From NCBI GenBank assembly GCA_039805905.1, contig JBDIVM010000014.1, positions 45,912 through 109,911 on the forward strand: a DNA stretch of 64,000 nucleotides, written 5' to 3'. The DNA is from Thermohalobaculum sp039805905. Its GTDB lineage: Bacteria; Pseudomonadota; Alphaproteobacteria; Rhodobacterales; Rhodobacteraceae. The notes under the pieces were generated by a model that worked only from the letters and a program-made list of their open reading frames with translations, made no database searches and was not told where the DNA came from. Position 1 is the first letter of the stretch. Every line of letters starts with the position of its first letter. This document shows, piece by piece, positions 40,641-49,443 of this stretch. Position numbers and translations under genes: made by a program.

Positions 40641-41042
40641 TCATGTTTCCGCGAAGTCGATCTCGACACCTTCGGCGCCGGCGAGCAGACGGCCGAGATG
40701 GAACATCGCCAGCGGGGCCTCGCCGTGGAGTCCGACCAGGGCAGCGAAGGCCTGGCGGGCCTTCGGGTCGCCGGACTCGACGCGGGCGAAAGCCACCCGA
40801 TACGCTTGGGCTGCGGGTGCCACCGCGACCTCCGGCGTGAGTGGCTCGAAGCAGCGAATTGCCCTGGTCTTGCCCTTGAGGCCAGCGTTCCCACAGGACG
40901 GCCGGCAAGGCCCGGGACCTGAGCGACGACCGTCTCGCCAACGCAGTTCCGTGTGTCGATGGTCTTGTTCGCCCGCTCGAGCCGGGCAGCGATGTTCACA
41001 ACGTCGCCATAGGCGGTGCAATCGAGGAAGTGGCGGCGTGAA
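40641..41042 (-). pseudogene. C-terminal remnant of a class III adenylate cyclase
   Basis: Minus-strand reading gives T-A-Y-G-D-V-V-N-I-A-A-R-L-E-R-A-N-K, followed by a C-V-G-E-T-V-V-A stretch and R-P-V-G-T-L. This is the substrate/transition-state end of a class III cyclase of the CHASE2-adenylate cyclase kind. The sequence then needs a -1 change near 40880 to continue as L-K-G-K-T-R-A-I-R-C-F-E-P-L and on to F-H-L-G-R-L-L-A-G-A-E-G-V-E-I-D-F-A-E-T and a stop at 40641. The 5' part of the gene is missing, and an IS21-type fragment lies at the break. One lost T in a Val-Leu-Lys stretch would explain the frameshift. Confidence 0.75.
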
Positions 41043-41056
41043 GTCGGCGCAGTCGG

Positions 41057-41245
41057 TCAGGCGCGAACCAAGCGGGCATTGCTGTGCGCCAGGTCCATGA
41101 CGAAGAAGTGCGCCTTCTGCTCGACCCCGCCGATGATCACGATGGCTTCGCCTAAGTCCGCCTGCGCATGCCCGGGCGGATGCGCCAGCGGCACGAACAT
41201 CTCCCGCCCCGGCGTTCGCCCTCCCTCCACCTGCAGAGAGGGCAA
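41057..41245 (-). mobile_element. Fragment of an IS21-type IstA transposase
   Basis: A minus-strand frame encodes R-E-M-F-V-P-L-A-H-P-P-G-H-A-Q-A-D-L-G-E-A-I-V-I-I-G-G, followed by A-H-F-F-V-M-D-L-A-H-S-N-A. This matches the catalytic-core region of IstA proteins (FVPLxHPPGxAQxDFGEA...KAHFFVMDLPHSDA). About 60 residues remain. The Asp of the DDE core in Q-x-D-F-G is present as Q-A-D-L-G. No IstB gene and no terminal repeats are visible. It abuts the cyclase remnant. Another 260 bases to 41507 show nothing recognisable. Confidence 0.7.
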
Positions 41246-41507
41246 AGGTGGACGACCATTGCGCCGCCCGCAGCAGGCCTAGCCCGCCGCTACCGTGGCC
41301 GACTTTCTCACCGCCGTTCTCGCGGAATTGCCGTCGCCCGCGGATTAATGGTCCGATCGTCGGCGCAATACCGCGTCCGAGGCCCTGATTCAGGCAACGC
41401 TTGAGATTGAGAGAAGACCCCGAGAAGGCATCCGCCGGCGCATGAATGCAAGCCGAGTTGATCGCCGTCCGGTATCGAAGGAACACCAATCATGCCGTTC
41501 GGCTCGC

Positions 41508-43292
41508 CTATTGCAGCCCCGCCAGGCGGAGCCCTTCGAGATAGCGAACCCTGAGCGCTTCATCCATGAAGCGCAGATCCTCGGCCATGGTCGCAATCGT
41601 CATCCGCGGGCGCAGGTAACTGAAACGCTCCAGCGCATCGCGCGCTCCAGCCGGATCGCCCGCATGGGCCCGGTATACGGCGAGGTCGCGATAGGGCCAG
41701 GTCAGTCCCGGTTTCTCGTCCAGCACCATCTGGGGGTAGCGCACCGCTTCCGCCGGGCGCCCCGCTGAAAAATGGGCAAGTCCGATACCGATGTGGATGT
41801 TGAAGGTGAACGGATCGAACGGTGACAGGCGCTCAGCGCGCGCGAACGCTTCAAGCGCCTGTTCCGGCTCTCCGGTATAGATCAGTCCGAAGCCCTTGCG
41901 CATCCATGCCCACGCATGGTTCGGATCGATCAGCAGCGCCTTGTTGATGAACCCGAGCGCCCGGCGCGCATTGCCCTCGAGCAGCATGATGGCGGTCCCC
42001 AGGGCGGTAAGCCCCGTCGGGTCGTCGCCCATGTGCCGGGCCGCGACCTCGGCCAGCGCCAGCCCCTTTGCCCGCTCGGCCTGTGAGTCCGAAGTCCAGT
42101 TGTAGACGATCTGCTGGGCATGCGCCCAGGCACAGAGCGCCGCCGCCAGCCCGTAGCCGGGATCGAGCTCCAGCGCCCGGTTCAGGAGTGCGATCGCCTC
42201 GGGATTCTCGTGCATCCGGTGCGCCCAGAGATGCGGCAGCGCGCGCATCACGAGGTCGTACGCGGCCAGGTTGTCCGGACGCTTCTTCCGGGCGCGGTCG
42301 ATCTCGGCCTTGCGGAGCGAGGGGTAGACATTTCCGGCCACCGTCTCGGCCACGCGGTCCTGCAAATCGAACAGATCGGCCGTCGTGCCCTCCGCCTTGC
42401 CGACCCAGATATGCGCGCCGGTCGCGGCCTCGACCAGCTGCGCGGTGATCCGGATCCGGCCACCCGACCGCTGCACGCTGCCCTCGAGTACGTAGCGCAC
42501 GCCGAGCTCGCGGCCGATCTGCCTCACGTCGATTGCGCGCCCCTTGTAGGCGAAGGCCGAGTTCCGGGCGACGACCATGAAATCGCCGATCCTCGACAGC
42601 GTGGCGGTGATCTCCTCGACCACCGCATCGACGAAGTACTCGTGCTCACGGTCGGGCGACAGGTTCGCGAAGGGCAATACCACCAGCGATGGCCGCCCTT
42701 CCTCCACGCCGCGGGGGGCCCGCCCTGCCGCGTATTCTTCGCCCAGTGCCTGCTGCACGGCAGGATCAGGGTGCCAGACGAAGATGTGGATGTTCTGGCT
42801 GAGGTTCTTCAGCGGTCTTGAGCCGATATCGGTGAAGCTCAGGGATACCTTCCCGGCGAGATACTCGTTCATCCACTTCGAAATGGCCATTCCGCCGGGA
42901 GGCGCGTATTCCTGCATTCGCACGGCCATGTTCACTGCCACGCCGTAGCGATCCGCGCTGCTGACCAGCACGTCGCCGAGAACGATTGCCGCACGCATCT
43001 GCAGTGTGTCGCCGCCCGGCCCGGCCAGCGGTGCCTCCGCCAGTTTCTGCTGCACCGCCGCGACACATTCCACCGCTGCGACAACCGATGAAAACTCGGC
43101 CAGCAGCCCGTCTCCCATCGTCTTGAACACCGACCCGCCGAAGGCGGCAATCTGGGGGCCGACCAGTCCCTCAAACATGGCCGTCAGCAGGCGCAGTGCA
43201 CCAGCGTCGTCGCGCTCGATCAGCCGCGACGAGCCAGCAATGTCCAGCGAAAGGATCGGCACCAGACGTCGGTCAGCCCTGGACGTCGCCAT
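41508..43292 (-). CDS. Class III adenylate cyclase with TolB-like and TPR domains
   Basis: A 594-residue cytoplasmic protein. Residues 1 to about 175 are a class III cyclase domain: first metal Asp in L-S-L-D-I-A-G-S-S, second in F-K-T-M-G-D-G-L-L, and Y-G-V-A-V-N-M-A-V-R-M with the transition-state Asn and Arg. The usual G-D before V-N is G-V here, so the purine-selecting Asp is missing. Around residue 205 starts P-S-L-V-V-L-P-F-A-N-L-S-P-D, the TolB/FlgO-like beta domain often fused to such cyclases. From about 340 TPR repeats run to the end. Members make cAMP in response to unknown signals. The start has no clear partner gene. The cyclase remnant lies just downstream on the same strand. 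Confidence 0.9.
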   Translation of the reverse strand: MATSRADRRLVPILSLDIAGSSRLIERDDAGALRLLTAMFEGLVGPQIAAFGGSVFKTMGDGLLAEFSSVVAAVECVAAVQQKLAEAPLAGPGGDTLQMRAAIVLGDVLVSSADRYGVAVNMAVRMQEYAPPGGMAISKWMNEYLAGKVSLSFTDIGSRPLKNLSQNIHIFVWHPDPAVQQALGEEYAAGRAPRGVEEGRPSLVVLPFANLSPDREHEYFVDAVVEEITATLSRIGDFMVVARNSAFAYKGRAIDVRQIGRELGVRYVLEGSVQRSGGRIRITAQLVEAATGAHIWVGKAEGTTADLFDLQDRVAETVAGNVYPSLRKAEIDRARKKRPDNLAAYDLVMRALPHLWAHRMHENPEAIALLNRALELDPGYGLAAALCAWAHAQQIVYNWTSDSQAERAKGLALAEVAARHMGDDPTGLTALGTAIMLLEGNARRALGFINKALLIDPNHAWAWMRKGFGLIYTGEPEQALEAFARAERLSPFDPFTFNIHIGIGLAHFSAGRPAEAVRYPQMVLDEKPGLTWPYRDLAVYRAHAGDPAGARDALERFSYLRPRMTIATMAEDLRFMDEALRVRYLEGLRLAGLQ

Positions 43293-44363
43293 GTACGCAC
43301 CATTCAGAGACGCTCCTAGACGATACGATCACTTACAGCCGAGGAGCCATAAATTCTGCAACCGGATAATGGTCGTACCCAAATCCCTCAATGCTGCTCA
43401 GCAACCGAAGCGTGGGCGCCCCGCCAGCATTGGCCGAAGCCGCTCGGACCCTGACCATGGCGAGCCTTCCGGACTCTCTCGATGGCTGCATTTCTCGTCG
43501 TTTCCGGCGACAGGTGCGGGCAGATAGACGCCTCTTTTGCTGATCGCCATAATACAGGCGTGCGGGCCGGAGGAGAAGTGCCGCTGGCTTGCGTCTGCGT
43601 TTCGCAGATGATCTCCCCGCTTTGAAATGGCACCTCCTTGCACATTCAGGAGGCTCGCCGGTGGGCTCTTGGTGGTGCGCCTGCCGCTGCATCGCCGCCG
43701 TTCAGGTATGAAACGCGGATGACGGGCGCGTTCGAGCCCGCGATTCGTCGAGTCCACGACGCCCGGGCTCGACCACCCACGCCGCAGTTCTTGTGCGCGA
43801 CGCCGTTGGATGGTAACGCCGCTGCCCTGGCCCCTGGACCCTGGTTCCGGCGAGGGGCCCTGGTGTCCGACGGTGCGCTTCTGAGCCTCCCGCAAATTTC
43901 TACCGGAAGGTGAGAAAGATTCTTCGCACTCGCGTGTTGTCCTATCGTCTCCAGCTTTTGTGTGCCCCGTACCTGGCCCTCGGCGGTGGTTGCCGAGGGC
44001 CTTAGCGTTTCCCGCATCCATAACGGGAACGCGCCTTGGCCGACGCGCAATCATCGCCACCAGATGACCCCGAAATCACCCCCCCCCCTGAGAAGCCCGG
44101 AAAGATCCCGACACCTCCCTGCGCGACGGTCTGAAGATCGATGCGGAAGGGTTGGTCCGGATCGAAGAGGCTGAAGGGCGCTAGGGGCTGAGCGACCCGT
44201 ACGCGCGGGCAAACCGTGAGAGCGTCCCGTCTCGGACCAGGGGACGGGGCCTGCGTCGGTAAGCCTTGCCGATACCCATGCGCTCCGTTCCGCGCTTCGC
44301 CGTGACCGGGGCCTGTCCCGCCAGGGCGGCGATCCCGATGGTTCAGACCCCGCGGGCCCGGAT
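43293..44363. other. About 1.1 kb without a gene; possible IS110-like debris
   Basis: No frame on either strand has convincing protein character. Two minus-strand stretches weakly resemble IS110-type transposases. Around 44218-44345 the reading is I-A-A-L-A-G-Q-A-P-V-T-A-K-R-G-T-E-R-M-G-I-G-K. Around 43410-43560 it is A-I-S-K-R-G-V-Y-L-P and later R-P-M-L-A-G-R-P-R. They occur in the expected order but 660 bases apart and are decayed, so the identification is tentative. A homopolymer of nine or ten C lies near 44083-44092. Confidence 0.35.
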
Positions 44364-46607
44364 CTAAGGATCCGGGGTATAGGAGGCTTCCACCTCGATC
44401 CCTGACCCATCGCCCGCTCCCGCGCCGATCTTCTCCATCAGCAGCGCCATGTCCATGGGCTGTGCCGAGCGGAAGCGCAGGCTGAGCGTGCCCGGCCGGT
44501 CGATCTCGCTGAGCCGGGCTGTGACGGTCTCGTAGAAACGCGCCTGCGGGCTGCCGGGCGGCATCGGGCCGATCTCGGCGGCAAGGCCCGCCAGGGCCTC
44601 CGCAACCAGCGCGTCGCGGGTCATGCCGCCCTCGGCCGCCATCCGGTCGAGCATGGCCGCCCCGAATCCCATGTCGTGCATCTCGAACTCGACCGCCTCG
44701 CCCTGCACCATCATCGCGGCCACCATCGGGCCCATTGCGCCCGCACCCTCCGGCCAGAGCATCCGCGCCGCCATGCCGACCGTTATCTGGCCATCGAGGC
44801 CCAGCGCAAAACGCGCCTCGCGACGGGTCGGGTCGCCGTCCGGCGGCAGCAGACTCAGCGACACCGACATTCCCGCCGGTCCGTCGATCGCCGGGAGCAT
44901 CATGCCGTTGGTCTCCGCCTCGGCCGCCAGCGCCGCGTAGTCGATACCCTCGATCGCCAGAGCAAAGCGCTCCGGCGCACCATTGGCGGAGAGCCCGGCG
45001 AGATCGAGCTCGCCGACGCGGATGCGCCCGATCCTGACCGGCTCCGTCGCGCCCGACGGGTCGCTCAGCGTGACGCCGTGCAGCACGATCCCCTCCGGCC
45101 CGGTCTCCTCGAGGCGCTCGTAACCGATCACGTCCGCCAGACCGAGCGACGTCATCAGAACGTCGAGCGCCTGTGCCGCGCTCTCCAGCCTCATGCCCGC
45201 AAAGGGGTTCATGACGCCAGCCGCCGGGGGCACGCCGCCCTGCTGCCCGCTCGCCATCATGTCGGCACCCGTAGGCTCCTCGCGGGCAACGGTCAGCGTC
45301 GCCGGCTGGCCGCCCTGACCGGGATAGCTGCCGACCCAGACCGCGTAGTCCCCTGGGCTAGCGGTCTCGGCCGCGACCGCGGCATTGAACCCGTCATGAT
45401 CGTCGTTGCAGAGGACCGAGCCGTCCGGGGCGATCACGAGGATCGTGGTATCGGCGCCCGCGGCCGCGGCCCCGAACCACACCGTCGGCTCGGGCCCGCT
45501 CAGGGTGACGGTCGCGTCCGGGCGGCCCGGGTCGATCTCGCCGCCGCAGCCCGGCCCGGCTTCCGAGGCCGTGGTGCCGCCGGCAAGGATCAGTTCGACC
45601 TGCACCGTGCCGACGGGCGGCAGCGCGTGCCGCCCCGCCGCCGGCTCGGCGGCGCGGTCGAGCGCGAGCGGCGCCGGTGGCAGCGGAGCGCCTGCAGGCG
45701 GCTCGCGGCCGGCCCGGAGCATCGCCGTCTGGCCCTCGCCACCGGGATAGGTGCCTACCCAGACCGCGTAGTCGCCGGCGGCCGCGCCAGCGAAGACCAC
45801 TGCCGGGTCGTAGCTTCCGGCATCGTCATTGCACATCACCCCGCCATCGGGGCCGAGCACGATCAGGGTGGTGTCCACCTCCGCTGCGGCGCTGATCGCC
45901 AGCAACGGCTCGGCCGTTCGCAGGCTGACCACCGCATCCGGCCGGGTCTGGTCGATCAGCCCGGTGCAGCCCGGTCCGGCATCGTCGCCGGGCACCCTGC
46001 CAGCGAGCGTCACCGCCGCCTCGGCGGTGCCCTCGGCGGGCAGGGCTATGCGGCCGAAGGCGGGCTCGGCGTCCGGCGTCAGCGGCACCTCGCTCAGGAG
46101 CGGCGGCAGCAGCGCCGGGTCGACATGCAGCCCGGTCAGGCCTGCGACGTCGCGCGGCCCCAGATCGTTCTCCGAGATGAGGATCGTGCCGGTGGCGGTT
46201 TCCCCGGTCGCATCGGCCACCGGCCACACCAGATAGTCGCCCGCGAGTGCGCGTGCAGCCTTGAGATGGGCAATGCCGTAGATGTCGGTTACTTCGCAGT
46301 GATGGATTCCGTCCGGGTCGGCGACCATCATGCCGCGGGCACCATCGCCTACCAGGTAGAGGTGCAGGGTCGTCCGCGGATCCGCGAGACTCACCGTCAG
46401 CGCCGGAGCGGCAGCGACGAAACCCGGACAGCCGCGCACCCATTCCCCGGCGGCCTCGGCGGCCGTCGCCGCATAGGCGGCCTGGACAGGGTCGGGCTGG
46501 AACCCGCCCGCGAGATCGAGCCGATCCTGAGCCCGGGCGGTCATGGCGACGGCCGCGGCCAGGAGCGCGGCGGTAGGAACAGCAAGGCAGCGCGGCTGGA
46601 ACAACAT
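44364..46607 (-). CDS. Secreted protein with repeated pre-peptidase-like beta domains
   Basis: A 747-residue exported protein; the signal peptide MLFQPRCLAVPTAALLAAAVAMTARA is probably cleaved before QDRLD. Two closely similar modules follow at about residues 205-305 and 335-430. Each runs C-x-G-x-I-D-x-x-R-P-D-A, then D-T-T-x-x-V-x-x-P-D-G-x-V-x-C-N-D-D, and ends G-D-Y-A-V-W-V-G-x-Y-P-G. A shorter relative may precede them. The D-T-T...N-D-D pattern resembles bacterial pre-peptidase C-terminal domains, which are calcium-binding beta sandwiches. The last 250 residues are Met/Ala-rich, alternate between strands and helices, and match nothing I recognise. It is a periplasmic or surface protein of unknown role with no operon partner. 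Confidence 0.75.
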   Translation of the reverse strand: MLFQPRCLAVPTAALLAAAVAMTARAQDRLDLAGGFQPDPVQAAYAATAAEAAGEWVRGCPGFVAAAPALTVSLADPRTTLHLYLVGDGARGMMVADPDGIHHCEVTDIYGIAHLKAARALAGDYLVWPVADATGETATGTILISENDLGPRDVAGLTGLHVDPALLPPLLSEVPLTPDAEPAFGRIALPAEGTAEAAVTLAGRVPGDDAGPGCTGLIDQTRPDAVVSLRTAEPLLAISAAAEVDTTLIVLGPDGGVMCNDDAGSYDPAVVFAGAAAGDYAVWVGTYPGGEGQTAMLRAGREPPAGAPLPPAPLALDRAAEPAAGRHALPPVGTVQVELILAGGTTASEAGPGCGGEIDPGRPDATVTLSGPEPTVWFGAAAAGADTTILVIAPDGSVLCNDDHDGFNAAVAAETASPGDYAVWVGSYPGQGGQPATLTVAREEPTGADMMASGQQGGVPPAAGVMNPFAGMRLESAAQALDVLMTSLGLADVIGYERLEETGPEGIVLHGVTLSDPSGATEPVRIGRIRVGELDLAGLSANGAPERFALAIEGIDYAALAAEAETNGMMLPAIDGPAGMSVSLSLLPPDGDPTRREARFALGLDGQITVGMAARMLWPEGAGAMGPMVAAMMVQGEAVEFEMHDMGFGAAMLDRMAAEGGMTRDALVAEALAGLAAEIGPMPPGSPQARFYETVTARLSEIDRPGTLSLRFRSAQPMDMALLMEKIGAGAGDGSGIEVEASYTPDP

Positions 46608-46769
46608 CCCAATGCACCCCGGAAGCGTGGCAAAATGCGGTAGCGATGGCCATGACTATCCGCCAGACCGGCCGTGGCGGAAAGGGGGAAAGTGGCATCG
46701 ACCGGCATGGTCGCGGCAGACAGGTGCCCGTGCAGGTGGCAGAATGCCAGCACAGGGGAGAAACCGCTC

Positions 46770-47222
46770 ATGCCCGTCATCGCCATCGAGACACCGGTCG
46801 GCCGCCTCGGCATCGCCGAGCGCGCCGGACGGATTGTCCGCGTTGCCTGGAACGGCAAGCCCGAGGGCAACCCGACCCCGCTTCTGTCGGAGGCGGCGCG
46901 GCAGATGGCGGCCTATTTCGACGGCGGTCTGACGGATTTCGACCTGCCGCTCGACCCCGGCGACGGGCCGCACGCCCGTGTCTTCGCTGCCATGCGCGCG
47001 ATCCCCTACGGCCGGACGCGGAGCTACGGCGATATCGCGAAGGAACTCGGCATCCGCGCCGACGAGGTCGGCCAGGCCTGCGCGGCGAATCCGGTCCCGG
47101 TGATCATCCCCTGTCACCGGGTCCTCTCGGCGACCGGCCTCGGCGGCTATTCCGGTGGCAAGGGCGCCGAGACCAAGATCGCGCTCCTCAAGCTCGAGGG
47201 CGGGTATCCGTTCCTGCTGTAG
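46770..47222 (+). CDS. ogt: Methylated-DNA-[protein]-cysteine S-methyltransferase
   Basis: Suicide DNA-repair enzyme that removes alkyl groups from O6-alkylguanine, 150 residues. The active-site motif is I-I-P-C-H-R-V-L with the acceptor Cys. It is preceded by I-P-Y-G-R-T-R-S-Y-G-D-I-A and followed by G-L-G-G-Y-S-G-G. ATG 46770 (MPVIAIETPVGRLGIAE) starts the conserved protein; a longer frame to 46674 adds unrelated residues. It has only the C-terminal Ogt-type domain set and no AdaA part. It stands alone, converging with lysS across an inverted repeat. Confidence 0.95.
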   Translation: MPVIAIETPVGRLGIAERAGRIVRVAWNGKPEGNPTPLLSEAARQMAAYFDGGLTDFDLPLDPGDGPHARVFAAMRAIPYGRTRSYGDIAKELGIRADEVGQACAANPVPVIIPCHRVLSATGLGGYSGGKGAETKIALLKLEGGYPFLL

Positions 47223-47228
47223 CGCGCG

Positions 47229-47287
47229 CTTCAGCCCGCCATCTGCGGGGCGCCCCGTGTGGCGGACTCCCATGTGGCGGGCTGAAG
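47229..47287. terminator. 13-bp inverted repeat between ogt and lysS, possible bidirectional terminator
   Basis: CTTCAGCCCGCCA at 47229-47241 is exactly complementary to TGGCGGGCTGAAG at 47275-47287. The intervening 33 bases contain further GC-rich palindromes (GCGGGGCGCCCCGT). The repeat lies in the gap between two convergent genes, a good place for a shared terminator. The core GGGCTTCAGCCC / GGGCTGAAGCCC also looks like a dispersed intergenic element. No T-run is visible on either side. Confidence 0.6.
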
Positions 47288-47293
47288 CCCGCC

Positions 47294-48886
47294 CTACGCC
47301 GCCACCAGTTCCCCGGCCAGCGCCTTGTCGATCAATGCGATGGTCTCCGCGACCCCGTAGATTGCGATGAAGCCGCCGAAGCGGGGGCCCTGGCTGGCGC
47401 CGAGCAGCACCTCGTAGATCGCCTTGAACCAGTCGCGCAGCGGATCGAAGCCGCGTTCGTTGCCGACGGCGTAGACCATGTCCTGCAGCATCCCGGCGTC
47501 GCGCGACTCCCCGTGCGCCGCCAGCCGGGCGCGCAGGTCGGCGAGCGCCGCGCGCTCCCTCGCGTCGGGCTCGCGGTAGCGCTTTGCGGGGGCTACCTGG
47601 TCCTCGAAGTAGCGCACCGCATGGCCGGCGGCGGCGTCGAGGCCGGGATGCGTCGCGGGGCTCGCCTCCGGCGCATAGCGGCGGATGAAGCCCCAGAGCA
47701 CCTCCTTGTCATGGGCCGAGGCGGCCGAGGCCAGGTTCAGCAGCATGGCGAAGGGCACCACGAGATCGGAGGCCGGCGGCTGGCCGTGATGGACATGCCA
47801 GACCGGATTCTCGAGCCGCTGCGCCGGATCCTGCCCGGGAAACGCGCGCAGGTGCTGGTGATATTCGTCGACAGCCTTCGGGATCACGTCGAAATGCAGC
47901 CGCTTCGCGGTCCGCGGCTTGAGATACATGTAGTAGGCGAGGCTGTCGGCCTCGGCATAGGCCAGCCACTCCTCCATCGAGATGCCGTTGCCCTTCGACT
48001 TCGAGATTTTCCGACCTTCCTCGTCGAGGAACAGCTCGTACTGGTAGAGTTCGGGCGGCCGCTCGCCGAGCGCCCGGGTGATCTTCACGCCGAGTTCGGC
48101 CGAGGGTATCAGGTCCTTGCCGTGCATCTCGTAGTCGACGCCGAGCGCGGCCCAGCGCATCGCCCAGTCAGGCTTCCACTGCAGCTTGCAGTGCCCGCCG
48201 GTAACGGGGATCTCGACCTTCTCGCCGTCCGGTTCCTGGTAGACGATGGTGCCCTTCGCGACGTTGCGCTCGAGCGTCGGCACCTGCAGGACATGGCCGG
48301 TCTTCGGGCTGATGGGAAGGAAGGGCGAGTAGGTCTCCTTCCGCTCCTCGTTCACGCCGCCGAGGGTGGGCAGCATGATCTCCATCACCGTATCGAAGCG
48401 TTCGAGCACGCGCATGAGCATCGAGTCGAACCGGCCCGAGCGGTAGTATTCCGTCGAGGATGCGAACTCGTATTCGAAGCCGAACCGGTCGAGGAATGCG
48501 CAGAGCCGCGCGTTGTTGTGGGCGCCGAAGCTCGGATGGGTGCCGAAGGGGTCGCGCACCTTCGTCAGCGGCAGGTTCAGATCCTCGGCCAGCATCTCGC
48601 GGTTCGGCACGTTGGTCGGCACCTTGCGGAGCCCGTCCATGTCGTCCGAGAAGCACAGGAGGCGGGTCGGAATGTCCGAGATCGTCTCGAAGGCGCGGCG
48701 CACCATGGTGGTGCGCGCCACCTCGCCGAAGGTGCCGAGATGCGGCAGCCCGCTCGGCCCGTAGCCGGTCTCGAACAGCGCGTGCCCCTTCGCGGGCGGG
48801 GCCTTCTCGAACCGCTGCACCAGCCGGCGCGCCTCCTCGAAGGGCCAGGCTCGGGAGGTCAGGGCGACGGCGCGCAGCTCGGTCAT
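47294..48886 (-). CDS. lysS: Lysyl-tRNA synthetase, class I
   Basis: A class I lysyl-tRNA synthetase (archaeal/alphaproteobacterial type, not the common class II enzyme), 530 residues. The HIGH-like motif is G-P-S-G-L-P-H-L-G-T-F-G-E and the KMSKS motif is R-K-I-S-K-S-K-G-N-G. F-E-T-G-Y-G-P-S-G-L is the typical N-terminal start of the catalytic domain. ATG 48886 (MTELRAVALTSRAWPFEEA) is preferred; a start at 48922 adds 12 proline/arginine-rich residues. A free-standing gene divergent from the TerB-like gene. Confidence 0.96.
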   Translation of the reverse strand: MTELRAVALTSRAWPFEEARRLVQRFEKAPPAKGHALFETGYGPSGLPHLGTFGEVARTTMVRRAFETISDIPTRLLCFSDDMDGLRKVPTNVPNREMLAEDLNLPLTKVRDPFGTHPSFGAHNNARLCAFLDRFGFEYEFASSTEYYRSGRFDSMLMRVLERFDTVMEIMLPTLGGVNEERKETYSPFLPISPKTGHVLQVPTLERNVAKGTIVYQEPDGEKVEIPVTGGHCKLQWKPDWAMRWAALGVDYEMHGKDLIPSAELGVKITRALGERPPELYQYELFLDEEGRKISKSKGNGISMEEWLAYAEADSLAYYMYLKPRTAKRLHFDVIPKAVDEYHQHLRAFPGQDPAQRLENPVWHVHHGQPPASDLVVPFAMLLNLASAASAHDKEVLWGFIRRYAPEASPATHPGLDAAAGHAVRYFEDQVAPAKRYREPDARERAALADLRARLAAHGESRDAGMLQDMVYAVGNERGFDPLRDWFKAIYEVLLGASQGPRFGGFIAIYGVAETIALIDKALAGELVAA

Positions 48887-49008
48887 CCGGGTCGGCCTCG
48901 GTAACGGACGGCGTCCAGGCAAGGGGTGCGCGACTCCTATTGCCGCGGGCAGGCAGGGTCAATATGTTCCCCCCGATCGTTTCGCCGGGGCATTGACAGG
49001 GAAAATCC

Positions 49009-49437
49009 ATGACCACCGATGCGCTGAGCCCGCAGGATGCCCTTGTCGCCGTGATGGTCGCCGTCTCGGCGGCCGACCAGAACATGACCGACCGCGAACT
49101 CGCCTCGATCACCGGGATCATCAACATCCTGCCGGTCTTCGCCGGCTACGACGACGACCGCATCCCGCGCGTCTCGGCCATGGTGGTGGATCTGCTCGAG
49201 GAAGAGGACGGGCTCGACGCGCTGATCGGCCTGGTCGAGGAAGCGCTGCCGGACCATCTGCGCGAGACCGCCTATGCACTCGCCTGCGACGTCGCCGCCG
49301 CAGACGTGGCCGTGGCGATGACCGAGCTGCGCTTTCTCGAGATGCTGCGCCACGGCCTGCATGTCGGCCGTCTGGTGGCGGCCGCCATCGAGCGCGGGGC
49401 CCGCGCCCGGCATCAGCGGCTGGAGCCGCGCACCTAG
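49009..49437 (+). CDS. TerB-like (tellurite-resistance type) protein
   Basis: A 142-residue all-helical cytoplasmic protein. The sequence DALVAVMVAVSAADQNMTDRELASITGI is the first, acidic-residue-bearing helix pair of TerB-fold proteins, which bind metal ions. A second repeat is visible in A-Y-A-L-A-C-D-V-A-A-A-D-V-A-V-A-M-T-E-L-R-F-L-E. Members are widespread and seldom linked to actual tellurite resistance. The gene ends six bases before the glutathione transferase gene, so the two form an operon. The start, with CAGGGAAAATCC upstream, is clear. Confidence 0.85.
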   Translation: MTTDALSPQDALVAVMVAVSAADQNMTDRELASITGIINILPVFAGYDDDRIPRVSAMVVDLLEEEDGLDALIGLVEEALPDHLRETAYALACDVAAADVAVAMTELRFLEMLRHGLHVGRLVAAAIERGARARHQRLEPRT

Positions 49438-49443
49438 GCGGCC

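Noticed and set aside
43293..44363. Firm call of an IS110 transposase pseudogene
   Set aside because: Short matching stretches are in the right order but 660 bases apart and weak. I kept it only as a low-confidence note on the interval.
46646..48904. 752-codon plus-strand frame opposite lysS
   Set aside because: Antisense to an intact class I lysyl-tRNA synthetase, and its first part overlaps ogt in another frame.
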